Part shown: piece after piece, positions 1-5,973 of the stretch
Layout: each line of letters opens with the position of its first letter
Position numbering within the stretch: the stretch's first letter is position 1
NCBI GenBank assembly: GCA_902493155.1
Contig: CABUOE010000125.1
Coordinates: forward strand, 1 to 6,632
Direction of reading: 5' to 3'
DNA: 6,632 nucleotides
Source of the DNA: an uncultured Eubacteriales bacterium
Lineage (GTDB): Bacteria > Bacillota > Clostridia > Oscillospirales > Ruminococcaceae
Notes under the pieces: generated by a model
Database searches by the model: none
The model's input: the letters and a program-made list of their open reading frames with translations, nothing else
What the model was told of the DNA's origin: nothing
Made by a program: the position numbers and the translations under genes

Positions 1-27
1 AAAACATCCGTCCAACCGCTAAAATAC

Positions 28-33
28 AGGAGG
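28..33 (+). promoter_or_regulatory. Ribosome binding site of the DUF885 gene
   Basis: A full AGGAGG lies 7 bases before the ATG at 41. It fixes this ATG as the start, and the predicted signal peptide begins directly there. The promoter is not visible because only 40 bases precede the gene. Confidence 0.85.
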
Positions 34-40
34 TTTTCCG

Positions 41-1822
41 ATGACCAAACTCAGACGCTTTGCCGCGGCTGCCACAGCCGTCGTCCTCTCCCTGTCCATG
101 ATGTCCTTTACCTCCGCTCCCTCCTCCCAGTCGGAGCAGTTCGATGAATTTCTGGACGCCCTCCCCTCCCTCATGATGTCCTCGCAAAACCTGGGCGTCA
201 ATACAAGCTTCAACGACCCGGAGGCCTTCGGATTTGACAAAACTGCCCTGTTAGAGCTGCCTTACGTCTCCTCCCGGGAGCTTTATAAGGAAGGAGAACA
301 GGAATACGACGCTTTGCTCCAGGCCCTTCATGAGTTTGATTACAACAAGCTCACCGAGAGCCAGCAGATTACATACGACACGCTAGAAGACTATCTCACC
401 CTCCATAAGGCCCTCATCCCCTACGCCTACCAGGACAACAACTATTTAGGCGGATTTTTGAGCACTCAGGCCAATCTCCCCATGTACCTGATGCAGTTTA
501 CCTTCAACAGAAAAGAGGACCTGGACAGCTACTTTAACCTGCTTAAAACCGCCAAGGCAACCTTCGTGAAATATGCGGAAAACGAGCAGCTCCGCCAGGA
601 GAAAGGGGTGGGCCTCACCGCCGCTATCATGGAGGACACCATCCAGCAGTGCAAAAACTTTGTGAATAACTCCACTGACTACCTCCTGGAATCCTTCGAT
701 GAGCGAATCGACGAAGTGACCTTCCTCACTTCTGCGGAAAAAACCGCCGCCAAGGAAAAGAACAAAAAGCTCGTCCAAAACGACCTTGTAAACGCCTATC
801 GGACCCTCCAGCGGGAACTGGAGGCCATCACGGTGAAAACCCCGGACGGCGGCCTCGCAAACCAGCCCGACGGCAAAGCCTACTACCAAAAGCTGATGCA
901 GGCGAAGGTGGGCACTGACGACAGTATCGAGGACATCCGCCTGATGCTATCAAAGGCCATGGTGCAAAATTACATCGCCATGTTCCACACCATCTGGGAC
1001 AACAAGGACGAAGAGCGGATTCTGGACGAAAACGGAAACGTCATTTACACCGACCTTTCTTCGGCGGAAGAGCTGATTTCCTATCTTTATGAGGCTTCCA
1101 AGGCCGATTTCCCGGAGATTCCCATGCCGAGCTACAAGGTGGAGCAGGTTCCCGAATCCATGAGCGAAAACTACAGCCCCGCCTCCTACCGGACCCCAAA
1201 AGCAGACGCTGATCCCTCTGAACTGCAGGTCATCCAGCTAAACGGCGTCTTTGACCAAAGCAACTACCGCACCATCGCCCACGAGAGCTTCCCCGGCCAC
1301 ATGTACCAGTACACCTTTTACAAGACGATGGACTTCCCCGCCGTCCGCTCCCTTGTGGAGTTTGCCGGTTCTGCGGAAGGCTGGGCCAACTACGCCGAGG
1401 GTTACGCCATGAGCTACATCCCGGAGAAATACCGCACCGCCACCGACGCTAGGTGGTATAACCAGCAGTACACCCACTGTGTCATCGGGCTTCTGGATAT
1501 CGGCATCCACTACGACGGCTGGAGCCGGGAGGAAGCCTGGAAATTCCTCAAAGAGCGGCTCAGTGAGGACATCACTCTGGAAGCCTCCAATTCCCAGTAC
1601 GACCTCTGCCTCGAAAGCCCCGGCAACTACCTCAGTTACTACGCCGGTAGCCTCTATTTTGAGAACATGGGCGCCCAGGCCCAGGAGGCCCTGGGCGACG
1701 CCTTCGACTCCGTGGAGTTTCATCGGGTGCTTTTAGAGGCGGGCAACACCAGCTTTAACGTTTATGAGAAACAGGTGGAACAATACATCGCGGAAACCAA
1801 AAGCGCAGATAAAGCGGCATAA
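41..1822 (+). CDS. Exported DUF885 family metallopeptidase-like protein
   Basis: This 593-residue protein looks like a DUF885 family member, a group regarded as probable zinc-dependent peptidases; substrate and physiological role are unknown. Seen in the sequence: an N-terminal signal peptide with a basic n-region (KLRR, residues 3-6), a hydrophobic stretch to about residue 23, and a plausible cleavage site after TSA. There is no lipobox cysteine, so it is probably secreted or held at the cell surface rather than a lipoprotein. The family signature HESFPGH is at residues 414-420, followed by GSAEGW at 443-448, whose E446 is a candidate further metal ligand. The C-terminal YYAGSLYF and the EFHRVLLEAG segment are also typical of the family. 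The length is normal and the frame is intact. It starts at an ATG behind a strong AGGAGG and ends at an intrinsic terminator, so it is the last or only gene of its unit. The family call is firm; the peptidase activity is inferred. Confidence 0.9.
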   Translation: MTKLRRFAAAATAVVLSLSMMSFTSAPSSQSEQFDEFLDALPSLMMSSQNLGVNTSFNDPEAFGFDKTALLELPYVSSRELYKEGEQEYDALLQALHEFDYNKLTESQQITYDTLEDYLTLHKALIPYAYQDNNYLGGFLSTQANLPMYLMQFTFNRKEDLDSYFNLLKTAKATFVKYAENEQLRQEKGVGLTAAIMEDTIQQCKNFVNNSTDYLLESFDERIDEVTFLTSAEKTAAKEKNKKLVQNDLVNAYRTLQRELEAITVKTPDGGLANQPDGKAYYQKLMQAKVGTDDSIEDIRLMLSKAMVQNYIAMFHTIWDNKDEERILDENGNVIYTDLSSAEELISYLYEASKADFPEIPMPSYKVEQVPESMSENYSPASYRTPKADADPSELQVIQLNGVFDQSNYRTIAHESFPGHMYQYTFYKTMDFPAVRSLVEFAGSAEGWANYAEGYAMSYIPEKYRTATDARWYNQQYTHCVIGLLDIGIHYDGWSREEAWKFLKERLSEDITLEASNSQYDLCLESPGNYLSYYAGSLYFENMGAQAQEALGDAFDSVEFHRVLLEAGNTSFNVYEKQVEQYIAETKSADKAA

Positions 1823-1838
1823 TTTGATGGATAAAATG

Positions 1839-1873
1839 AAACAGACGGACCGGATATGGTTCGTCTGTTTTTG
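1839..1873 (+). terminator. Intrinsic terminator of the DUF885 gene
   Basis: A 13-base-pair stem runs from 1839-1851 to 1858-1870 with a 6-base loop (GGATAT). All pairs are Watson-Crick except one G-U (1848/1861). It is followed by a T-rich run (TTTTTGTTGTT). It starts 16 bases after the stop codon and is a textbook rho-independent terminator. Confidence 0.92.
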
Positions 1874-1932
1874 TTGTTATTGGGTTTTGTTTCTGCATCA
1901 GTCCCTGTTGCCATAAACGTCTTGCTTTTCGC

Positions 1933-1958
1933 GGGCCAATGTGGGCATTGGCCCCTAC
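1933..1958 (+). repeat. Palindromic repeat unit A
   Basis: A GC-rich palindrome has arms GGGCCAATG (1933-1941) and CATTGGCCC (1946-1954). They are perfectly paired over 9 bases around a TGGG loop and followed by the tail CTAC. The same design recurs at 1980-2006 on the opposite strand and at 5924-5949. Units A and B face each other, 21 bases apart, and their tails pair (CCCCTAC 1952-1958 with GTAGGGG 1980-1986). The pair could therefore fold either as two small hairpins or as one long cruciform. It resembles REP/BIME-type or small non-autonomous repeats; function unknown. Confidence 0.8.
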
Positions 1959-1979
1959 GGATAGGACGCCGCGGAAAAT

Positions 1980-2006
1980 GTAGGGGGGCGATGCCCACAT
2001 CGCCCC
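1980..2006 (-). repeat. Palindromic repeat unit B, inverted
   Basis: Read on the minus strand this has arms GGGGCGATG and CATCGCCCC around the same TGGG loop (plus-strand arms 1985-1993 and 1998-2006), then a CCTAC tail. Relative to unit A the arm bases differ, but each change is matched on the other arm (for example CCAATG/CATTGG becomes GCGATG/CATCGC). The palindrome is therefore kept while the sequence drifts. There is no T-run directly behind it on either strand, so it does not look like an ordinary terminator. Confidence 0.8.
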
Positions 2007-2055
2007 GCCTTCCTTCCAAAACCTTCCGGGGAATCCGTAAAGGCGGGGCAAAATC

Positions 2056-2071
2056 GAATGCTGTCGCATTA
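2056..2071 (-). terminator. Weak possible terminator of the RHH-like gene
   Basis: On the minus strand a 5-base-pair hairpin (arms 2066-2070 and 2057-2061, 4-base loop) is followed by CGATTTTG. It lies 45 bases after the stop of the ribbon-helix-helix-like gene. The stem and T-run are both short, so this is only a candidate. Confidence 0.25.
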
Positions 2072-2115
2072 GATTCATCATCCGCCTGCAATCCTACCGA
2101 TGCACAATCGGCGGG

Positions 2116-2310
2116 TCAGTTTTCATCTGCATCAGGGGATTCCGTCTCATCCAGCATCTCCAGCATGATTTTCACCGCTTCCACGACAAAGGCGCTAAAG
2201 GTACACTCTTTTCCGCAAATGGCCTTTTCCACTTCTTCAATTATGTTGACCGGAAAACGAACCGTTTTTGGAACGGTAGGGGGAATTGTGGGGATTTTTA
2301 CGGGACGCAT
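2116..2310 (-). CDS. Small ribbon-helix-helix-like protein
   Basis: This 64-residue protein shows the layout of Arc/MetJ-type ribbon-helix-helix proteins. A short basic strand, KTVRFP (residues 15-20), is followed by helix 1 (NIIEEVEKAIC, 22-32), a turn, helix 2 (TFSAFVVEAVKIMLEML, 37-53) and an acidic tail. The family dimerises through the strand, which inserts into the DNA major groove. The role here could be a small transcription regulator or an antitoxin-like protein, but no toxin gene is adjacent. I chose ATG 2310 because AGGTGAT (2320-2314 on the minus strand), complementary to the 16S rRNA tail, lies just before it. An in-frame ATG at 2337 adds nine residues but has no ribosome binding site. 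The proline-rich N-terminus (PTIPPTVP) precedes the strand. The fold call is from pattern only; target and function are unknown. Confidence 0.65.
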   Translation of the reverse strand: MRPVKIPTIPPTVPKTVRFPVNIIEEVEKAICGKECTFSAFVVEAVKIMLEMLDETESPDADEN

Positions 2311-2374
2311 CTCATCACCTGCACTCTGATTCTGCATAATACTTTTTGTAGCCGGGTCATAAAACTTCTCCGAA

Positions 2375-2418
2375 ATATATCATAACGCACTGATTTCTAA
2401 AATGAGGATGATATATCA
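2375..2418. promoter_or_regulatory. Possible operator upstream of the RHH-like gene
   Basis: A perfect 10-base palindrome, TGATATATCA (2409-2418), and a second copy of its core, ATATATCAT (2375-2383), lie 36 bases apart. They are upstream of the ribbon-helix-helix-like gene, in its likely promoter zone. Autoregulation through repeated short sites is common in that family. No clear -35/-10 pair could be assigned, and the sequence is AT-rich, so chance is a real alternative. Confidence 0.25.
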
Positions 2419-2440
2419 CTAATTAAAAAATTTTTCAGAC

Positions 2441-2472
2441 AAAAAACCCCCGGTTTTCACCAGGGGTTTTTG
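2441..2472 (-). terminator. Terminator of the 129-residue gene
   Basis: On the minus strand, AAAAACCCC and two further pairs form a hairpin with GGGGTTTTT around a 6-base loop, with one internal mismatch (2451/2462), ending in a run of six T. It begins directly after the stop codon of the gene ending at 2476. The symmetric A and T flanks mean it could also act on the plus strand, but nothing upstream there needs it. Confidence 0.88.
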
Positions 2473-2475
2473 CAT

Positions 2476-2865
2476 CTATCCCAAAACACTTACTTTTCTT
2501 CCGTGGGCTGACCGCAGCACATGGGCCACGCTGTCGGCGGAATAATCCTCCACCGCCACGTCCATGGAGCAGTCCACCCGGCCCTGTGGCCCGTCCAGCA
2601 TCTCCCTGGTGGGCAGATCGGCGAAATCCGAATCAAAGTACACCGCCGGGGAAAAACTCTCACTGACGCCGTGGGCGCCGTTGCCGCTGAGCGAATAATC
2701 GCCGCTGTCAAACAGCGCGAAAGACGACACCGGTAAATCTGGGGCCACTGTTCCGATTTCCCGGTAGCGGATTTTCACCGCCTTGATCCCCTCGCAGTGC
2801 CGCCGCAGGTCCCGGGCAGCGTTTTCGGCCTCGTCAATAGTGTCAAATTGCGCGTAAACCTTCAT
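2476..2865 (-). CDS. Uncharacterised 129-residue protein
   Basis: I do not recognise the family. The protein is soluble, without signal peptide or membrane segment. It has two ends that each read as strand-helix-strand: residues 1-35 (KVYAQF, then a helix from TIDEAENAARDLRRH, then IKAVKIRY), and about 95-129 (RVDCSMDVAVED, helix YSADSVAHVLRSAH, strand RKVSVLG). The middle is a less regular Ser/Asp/Gly-rich region. This is compatible with a ferredoxin-like or ACT-like fold, but that is inference. ATG 2865 is preferred because AAAGGA (2879-2874 on the minus strand) is 8 bases upstream. An in-frame ATG at 2874 would overlap this ribosome binding site and add only three residues. It has its own terminator and is divergent from the DUF951 gene, so it is probably transcribed alone. 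Codon use matches its neighbours, suggesting a resident gene. Confidence 0.75.
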   Translation of the reverse strand: MKVYAQFDTIDEAENAARDLRRHCEGIKAVKIRYREIGTVAPDLPVSSFALFDSGDYSLSGNGAHGVSESFSPAVYFDSDFADLPTREMLDGPQGRVDCSMDVAVEDYSADSVAHVLRSAHGRKVSVLG

Positions 2866-3161
2866 ATCTCTCATCCTTTCTCTTCCCAGTCGGCCGTCCC
2901 TGCCGCTCCTGCAAAGGGCCGATTTCCTTAAAATCCCCTATTTTTACTTATTTTAAACGATTTTTTCGCTTTTTCCGATACATTTGTATTTTCGCCCCTT
3001 TGTGTCCGGTTATTCCAGCCAAAAACAGGGGATTGCTTTCGTTTTTGAAAAATTCAGCATTTGTTATTAAAAAAATTTGCCAACTGCCGCCAAACCGTGG
3101 TATACTATAAAAGTATGGACAAATTTTCCATAACCAATCATCCGGCAAAGGAGGTGCCGCA
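2866..3161. other. Divergent intergenic region
   Basis: These 296 bases separate the minus-strand 129-residue gene from the plus-strand DUF951 gene, and they are much more AT-rich than the flanking genes. The plus-strand promoter at 3077-3106 is convincing. For the minus-strand gene I see AT-rich segments (about 2940-2990) but no clean -35/-10 pair. A 6-base inverted repeat, TCGGCC (2890-2895) / GGCCGA (2917-2922), lies in the minus-strand leader just before the ribosome binding site and could form a leader hairpin. I see no gene here. Confidence 0.6.
3077..3106 (+). promoter_or_regulatory. Extended -10 promoter for the DUF951 gene
   Basis: TTGCCA (3077-3082) and TATACT (3101-3106) are separated by 18 bases, with a TGG extended -10 element directly before the -10 box. 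This fits a housekeeping sigma factor promoter and predicts a leader of about 50 bases. A weaker alternative, TTGAAA (3045-3050) with TAAAAA (3068-3073), lies upstream. The promoter may also drive prfA. Confidence 0.75.
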
Positions 3162-3350
3162 ATGGATATCAAAGTCGGAGACACCCTCATCATGAAAAAG
3201 AACCATCCCTGCGGCGAAAACCGCTTTTCGGTGCTGCGGATCGGCATGGACTTCAAGCTCCGCTGCCAAAAATGCGGCCACGAAATCATGATTCCTCGCT
3301 CCAAAGCGGAGAAGGGCGTCAAACGGGTGGAATCAAGCGGCGAGGATTAG
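3162..3350 (+). CDS. DUF951 family (YyzM-like) small zinc-finger-like protein
   Basis: This 62-residue protein matches the DUF951 family, found widely in Firmicutes and called YyzM in Bacillus subtilis; its molecular function is not established. Seen here: an N-terminal MDIKVGDTLIMKKNHPCG segment, an IGMDFKLRC strand and a CQKCGH motif. C17, C35 and C38, with H15 or H40, are likely zinc ligands. The rest is basic, which would suit nucleic acid binding, but that is inference. The start is clear: AAAGGAGGTG ends 5 bases before ATG 3162, giving a 7-base gap after GGAGG. The gene has the usual family length. It is transcribed from the extended -10 promoter upstream and lies 182 bases before prfA in the same direction. 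No convincing plus-strand terminator separates the two, so co-transcription is possible. Confidence 0.9.
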   Translation: MDIKVGDTLIMKKNHPCGENRFSVLRIGMDFKLRCQKCGHEIMIPRSKAEKGVKRVESSGED

Positions 3351-3382
3351 CGCCTGTTTCAAAGCATAGAAAACGCCGCTTC

Positions 3383-3410
3383 AAAAATCCGGTAACCCGA
3401 AAGGGCCACC
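3383..3410 (-). terminator. Minus-strand terminator-like hairpin in the prfA leader
   Basis: Read on the minus strand, GGTGGCCC (3410-3403), a TTTC loop and GGGTTACC (3398-3391) form an 8-base-pair stem. Two pairs are G-U, and GGATTTTTG follows. On the plus strand those two positions become A-C mismatches, so the hairpin is better formed on the minus strand. There is no minus-strand gene here, so it could only stop antisense transcription arising from prfA. It may instead be part of a plus-strand leader fold. Confidence 0.3.
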
Positions 3411-3532
3411 ACAGTTTACCTAGAAAGCGCGGCTGTTCTCTCTTTCGAACAAGCACATTGCTTCTGTCTTTTCTATAGAAGCGTTCCCCGGCGTCCATCC
3501 CACATTCCCTTTTCATTTTTTGGAGGTAAATT

Positions 3533-4609
3533 ATGTTAGAAAAACTAAAACTCATCGCGGACCATTACGATGAAATCAACCAAAAACTCATGGATCCCAA
3601 CGTGATAAACGACAACAATCTTTACCGGGATCTTATGAAGGAATACAAAAATCTGACCCCCATCGTCGAGAAGTACAAGGAGCTGCAAAAAGCCTCCGAC
3701 GACTTCGAGGAAGCCAAGACCATGTTGGAAGCTGGCGGCCTCGACAAGGACTTCAAGGAGCTTTTGCAGGAGCAGTACGATGAGAGCCGGGAAATGATCG
3801 ACCGGCTTCAGGAGGAGGCGAAGATCCTTCTTCTCCCCAAGGACCCCAACGACGACAAAAACGTCATCGTGGAAATCCGCGGCGGTGCCGGCGGCGAGGA
3901 GGCAGCACTTTTCGTCAACTCCCTCTACCGCATGTACACCATGTACGCTGAGTCAAAGCGCTGGAAGGTGGAAGTCATTAACGCCAACCCCACCGAGCTG
4001 GGAGGCTTTAAGGAAATCTCCTTCAGCATCGACGGCGAGGGAGCTTATTCCCGCCTGAAGTTTGAAAGCGGCGTCCACAGGGTTCAGCGGGTTCCCGAGA
4101 CCGAGACTCAGGGCCGCGTCCACACCTCCACCGTCACAGTGGCGGTGCTCCCCGAGGCCGAAGAGGTGGAATTTGAGATCAACCCCGTTGACCTCCAGAT
4201 TGATACCTACCGTTCCAGCGGCGCGGGCGGCCAGCACGTCAACAAAACCGAGTCCGCCATCCGCATCACCCACCTGCCCACCGGCGTGGTGGTAGAATGT
4301 CAGGACGAGCGCAGCCAGATGAAGAACAAGGAAAAAGCCATGAAGGTGCTCCGCTCCCGCCTCTACGAGGCCAAAGTTCGGGAGCAGGAAGCCGCCGTCG
4401 CCGCCGAGCGGAAAAGTCAGGTGGGCACCGGCGACCGCTCCGAGCGGATCCGCACCTACAACTACCCTCAGGGCCGCATCAGCGACCACCGCATCGGCCT
4501 GACCATTTATAAGCTGGAGGATTTCTTAAACGGCAACATCGACGAGGTCATCGACGCCCTCATCACCGCCCACCAGGCGGAACTGCTGGCTGCCCAGGCC
4601 GAAGGATAA
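3533..4609 (+). CDS. prfA: Peptide chain release factor 1 (RF-1)
   Basis: RF-1 recognises UAA and UAG stop codons in the ribosomal A site and triggers release of the finished protein. The 358-residue length is normal. Visible landmarks, in order: a helical N-terminal domain (about 1-100); the conserved EIRGGAGGEEAALF segment (about 114-127); the codon-recognition tripeptide PET (188-190) in a VHRVQRVPETETQGRVHTS context, which is the PxT form of RF-1 and not the SPF of RF-2; and the catalytic GGQ at 232-234 (SSGAGGQHVNKTES). The ERIRTYNYPQGRISDHRI signature follows near the C-terminus. The start has GGAGG 6 bases upstream. The GGQ glutamine is normally methylated by PrmC, whose gene often neighbours prfA but is not in this window. 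It is probably expressed from the DUF951 promoter or an unseen weak one, and a terminator-like hairpin follows. Confidence 0.98.
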   Translation: MLEKLKLIADHYDEINQKLMDPNVINDNNLYRDLMKEYKNLTPIVEKYKELQKASDDFEEAKTMLEAGGLDKDFKELLQEQYDESREMIDRLQEEAKILLLPKDPNDDKNVIVEIRGGAGGEEAALFVNSLYRMYTMYAESKRWKVEVINANPTELGGFKEISFSIDGEGAYSRLKFESGVHRVQRVPETETQGRVHTSTVTVAVLPEAEEVEFEINPVDLQIDTYRSSGAGGQHVNKTESAIRITHLPTGVVVECQDERSQMKNKEKAMKVLRSRLYEAKVREQEAAVAAERKSQVGTGDRSERIRTYNYPQGRISDHRIGLTIYKLEDFLNGNIDEVIDALITAHQAELLAAQAEG

Positions 4610-4647
4610 AACGGGGACCTCTTTTGATTGCCCACTCGGGTCGAAGC

Positions 4648-4678
4648 AGGGGCGGGGCTCTGCTCCACCCCTCGTTTT
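4648..4678 (+). terminator. Probable terminator after prfA
   Basis: An 11-position stem (4648-4658 with 4662-4672) contains one C-A mismatch and one G-U pair. It closes on a TCT loop and is followed by CGTTTT. It lies 39 bases after the prfA stop. The stem is strong but the T-run is short, so termination may be partial. It suggests tsaC has its own promoter somewhere in 4680-4810, though I could not assign one confidently. Confidence 0.55.
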
Positions 4679-4827
4679 CCCGAAACCATTTCCACCATCT
4701 CCTGCCTTATGGCGCCGGATTTTTAGACATCTTTAAAATATCCCAGTGTCAAGCTGTTTTCTTGCTGTAAAGTGTTTTTGCTTTTCAGTGGATTTTTACC
4801 CGATTCCCAGAAAGGAATGACCTTTTT

Positions 4828-5856
4828 ATGGAAACCCAGCTTCTCCCCGCCTCCCCGGAAAGCATCGCCCGGGCCGCCTCCCTTTTACAGGAAGGCGAAC
4901 TGGTCGGCCTCCCCACCGAAACGGTTTACGGGCTGGCGGCGGACGCCTTAAACCCGACCGCGGTACGGAAAATCTTCGCCGCCAAGGGCCGTCCCCAGGA
5001 CAATCCCCTCATCGTTCACATCTGTGGCCTCGCGATGATGGAAACGCTGACCTCTAACCCGCCGAAGCTGGCTTACGAGCTGGCCAAGACCTTCTGGCCT
5101 GGCCCCATGACCATGGTGCTGCCGAAAGCCGCCTGCCTCTCTGACGAGGTGACGGCGGGTCTTCCTACCGTTGGCATCCGCTTCCCCGCTCACCCGGCGG
5201 CACAGGCCATTATCAGAGAAAGCGGCCTGCCCTTAGCCGCCCCCAGCGCCAACCTATCCGGCAGTCCCAGCCCGACGAAGGCCTCCCACGTCTACGACGA
5301 CTTACAGGGGAAAATCCCTCTGATTATCGACGGCGGGGAGTGCGCCGTGGGCTTAGAGTCCACCGTCATCGCCGTCAAAGACGACAGAATCCAGCTGCTG
5401 CGACCGGGCGGCGTTACCGTAGAGCAGCTTCGGGCCTTCGCCCCGGTGGAAATCGACGACGGGGTGCTCCATCAGCTGGACGCGGGGACGAAAGTCGCCT
5501 CCCCCGGCATGAAGTATAAGCATTACTCCCCCAAGGCCAAGGTGATCATCGTCGACGCTTCCCTTACCGATTTCGCCGAATTTGTCAACGCCCGGCGGGA
5601 AAACGGTGTCTACGCCATGGTTTTCGATGGGGAGGAAGTATTGTTAAGTGTCCCCACCCTCTCCTTCGGCATTCAGGGGGACCAGTCGTCTCAGGCAAAG
5701 GTGCTCTTTGACAGCCTGCGCCGCTGCGACGAGCTGGGGGCCAAAACCGTTTACGTCCGCGCGCCGCAAAAAGACGGTATCGGACTGGCCGTGTACAACA
5801 GGCTGCTGCGGGCGGCGGGCTTCACCGTGGTCAACAAGGACGGAAATCCCGTCTGA
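4828..5856 (+). CDS. tsaC: Threonylcarbamoyl-AMP synthase, Sua5 type
   Basis: The enzyme joins threonine, bicarbonate and ATP to make threonylcarbamoyl-AMP, which TsaD and partners use to make t6A37 in tRNAs that read ANN codons. The 342-residue length is that of the long Sua5/YwlC form, not the short TsaC. The YrdC domain spans about 10-200, with PTETVYGLAADA (29-40), KGRPQDNPLIVHI (53-65), FWPGPMT (89-95), VGIRFPAHP (115-123), PLAAPSANLSG (135-145), GLESTV (175-180) and LRPGG (191-195). The linker SPGMKYKHYSP (225-235), which covers the active site in this form, leads into a C-terminal Sua5 domain (about 236-340). AAAGGA at 4811-4816 is the ribosome binding site, with a slightly long 11-base gap to the ATG. 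The gene is intact. coaE follows after 117 bases and is probably in the same transcript. The symbol ywlC is used for the Bacillus equivalent. Confidence 0.97.
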   Translation: METQLLPASPESIARAASLLQEGELVGLPTETVYGLAADALNPTAVRKIFAAKGRPQDNPLIVHICGLAMMETLTSNPPKLAYELAKTFWPGPMTMVLPKAACLSDEVTAGLPTVGIRFPAHPAAQAIIRESGLPLAAPSANLSGSPSPTKASHVYDDLQGKIPLIIDGGECAVGLESTVIAVKDDRIQLLRPGGVTVEQLRAFAPVEIDDGVLHQLDAGTKVASPGMKYKHYSPKAKVIIVDASLTDFAEFVNARRENGVYAMVFDGEEVLLSVPTLSFGIQGDQSSQAKVLFDSLRRCDELGAKTVYVRAPQKDGIGLAVYNRLLRAAGFTVVNKDGNPV

Positions 5857-5923
5857 CATGATATGTGAGATACGGCGACTGGCGTTGACTGCGCCTTTTC
5901 CGCACGTTCTCCGTTCCGTTGCC

Positions 5924-5949
5924 GGGCCGATGTGGACATCGACCCCTAA
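5924..5949 (+). repeat. Palindromic repeat unit C, degenerate
   Basis: Arms GGGCCGATG (5924-5932) and CATCGACCC (5937-5945) surround a TGGA loop, with one mispaired position (5928/5942), followed by CTAA. It clearly belongs with units A and B about 4 kb away. It sits between tsaC and coaE, ending only 11 bases before the coaE ribosome binding site core. Its TAA (5947-5949) is an in-frame stop that blocks any longer coaE start. Confidence 0.75.
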
Positions 5950-5960
5950 CAGCGATGAAA

Positions 5961-5967
5961 AGGAGGG
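5961..5967 (+). promoter_or_regulatory. Ribosome binding site that sets a CTG start for coaE
   Basis: AGGAGGG is a near-perfect ribosome binding site, and the only in-frame start-like codon at proper distance is CTG 5974 (6 bases after it). In-frame stops at 5947 (TAA) and 5956 (TGA) exclude any upstream start. The next in-frame GTG codons (5995, 5998) are 27 or more bases away. ATG 5955 is in another frame and precedes the site. Confidence 0.7.
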
Positions 5968-5973
5968 ATTTTC

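Larger units (their letters stand above)
1823..2115. other. Gene-free region with repeat elements
   Basis: These 293 bases lie between the convergent ends of the DUF885 gene and the small ribbon-helix-helix-like gene. I see no credible gene: the open frames lack ribosome binding sites and recognisable protein sequence. The region holds the DUF885 terminator, the two palindromic repeat units described separately, and a 9-base perfect inverted repeat CCCCGCCTT (2003-2011) / AAGGCGGGG (2040-2048). The latter overlaps the end of the second repeat unit. Confidence 0.7.

Noticed and set aside
1238..1723. A 161-codon open frame antisense to the DUF885 gene
   Set aside because: It is antisense to the conserved catalytic part of an intact gene and shows no family features; it is a by-product of codon bias.
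2098..2112. Hairpin CCGAT-GCACA-ATCGG just after the RHH-like gene
   Set aside because: The stem is only five pairs and no T-run follows it on the minus strand, so it is not supported as a terminator.
1856..2329. A 157-codon plus-strand open frame spanning the repeat region
   Set aside because: It begins inside the terminator hairpin, has no ribosome binding site, crosses the palindromic repeats and runs antisense to the better-supported ribbon-helix-helix-like gene.
2948..3322. A 124-codon minus-strand open frame across the DUF951 gene and its promoter
   Set aside because: It overlaps the DUF951 gene antisense and continues through an AT-rich promoter region; its composition changes midway and no start signal is seen.
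3461..3482. GCTTCT/AGAAGC inverted repeat and TTCTATAGAA palindrome before prfA
   Set aside because: There is no T-run for a terminator, and TATAGA lacks a properly spaced -35 for a promoter; it is probably chance.
3953..4489. A 178-codon open frame antisense to prfA
   Set aside because: It lies wholly inside a conserved gene, is low-complexity in the way third-position GC produces, and has no ribosome binding site or recognisable domain.
5847..5877. Interrupted inverted repeat around the tsaC stop (CCGT/ACGG and ACAT/ATGT)
   Set aside because: The arms are short, broken by mismatches and not followed by T residues.
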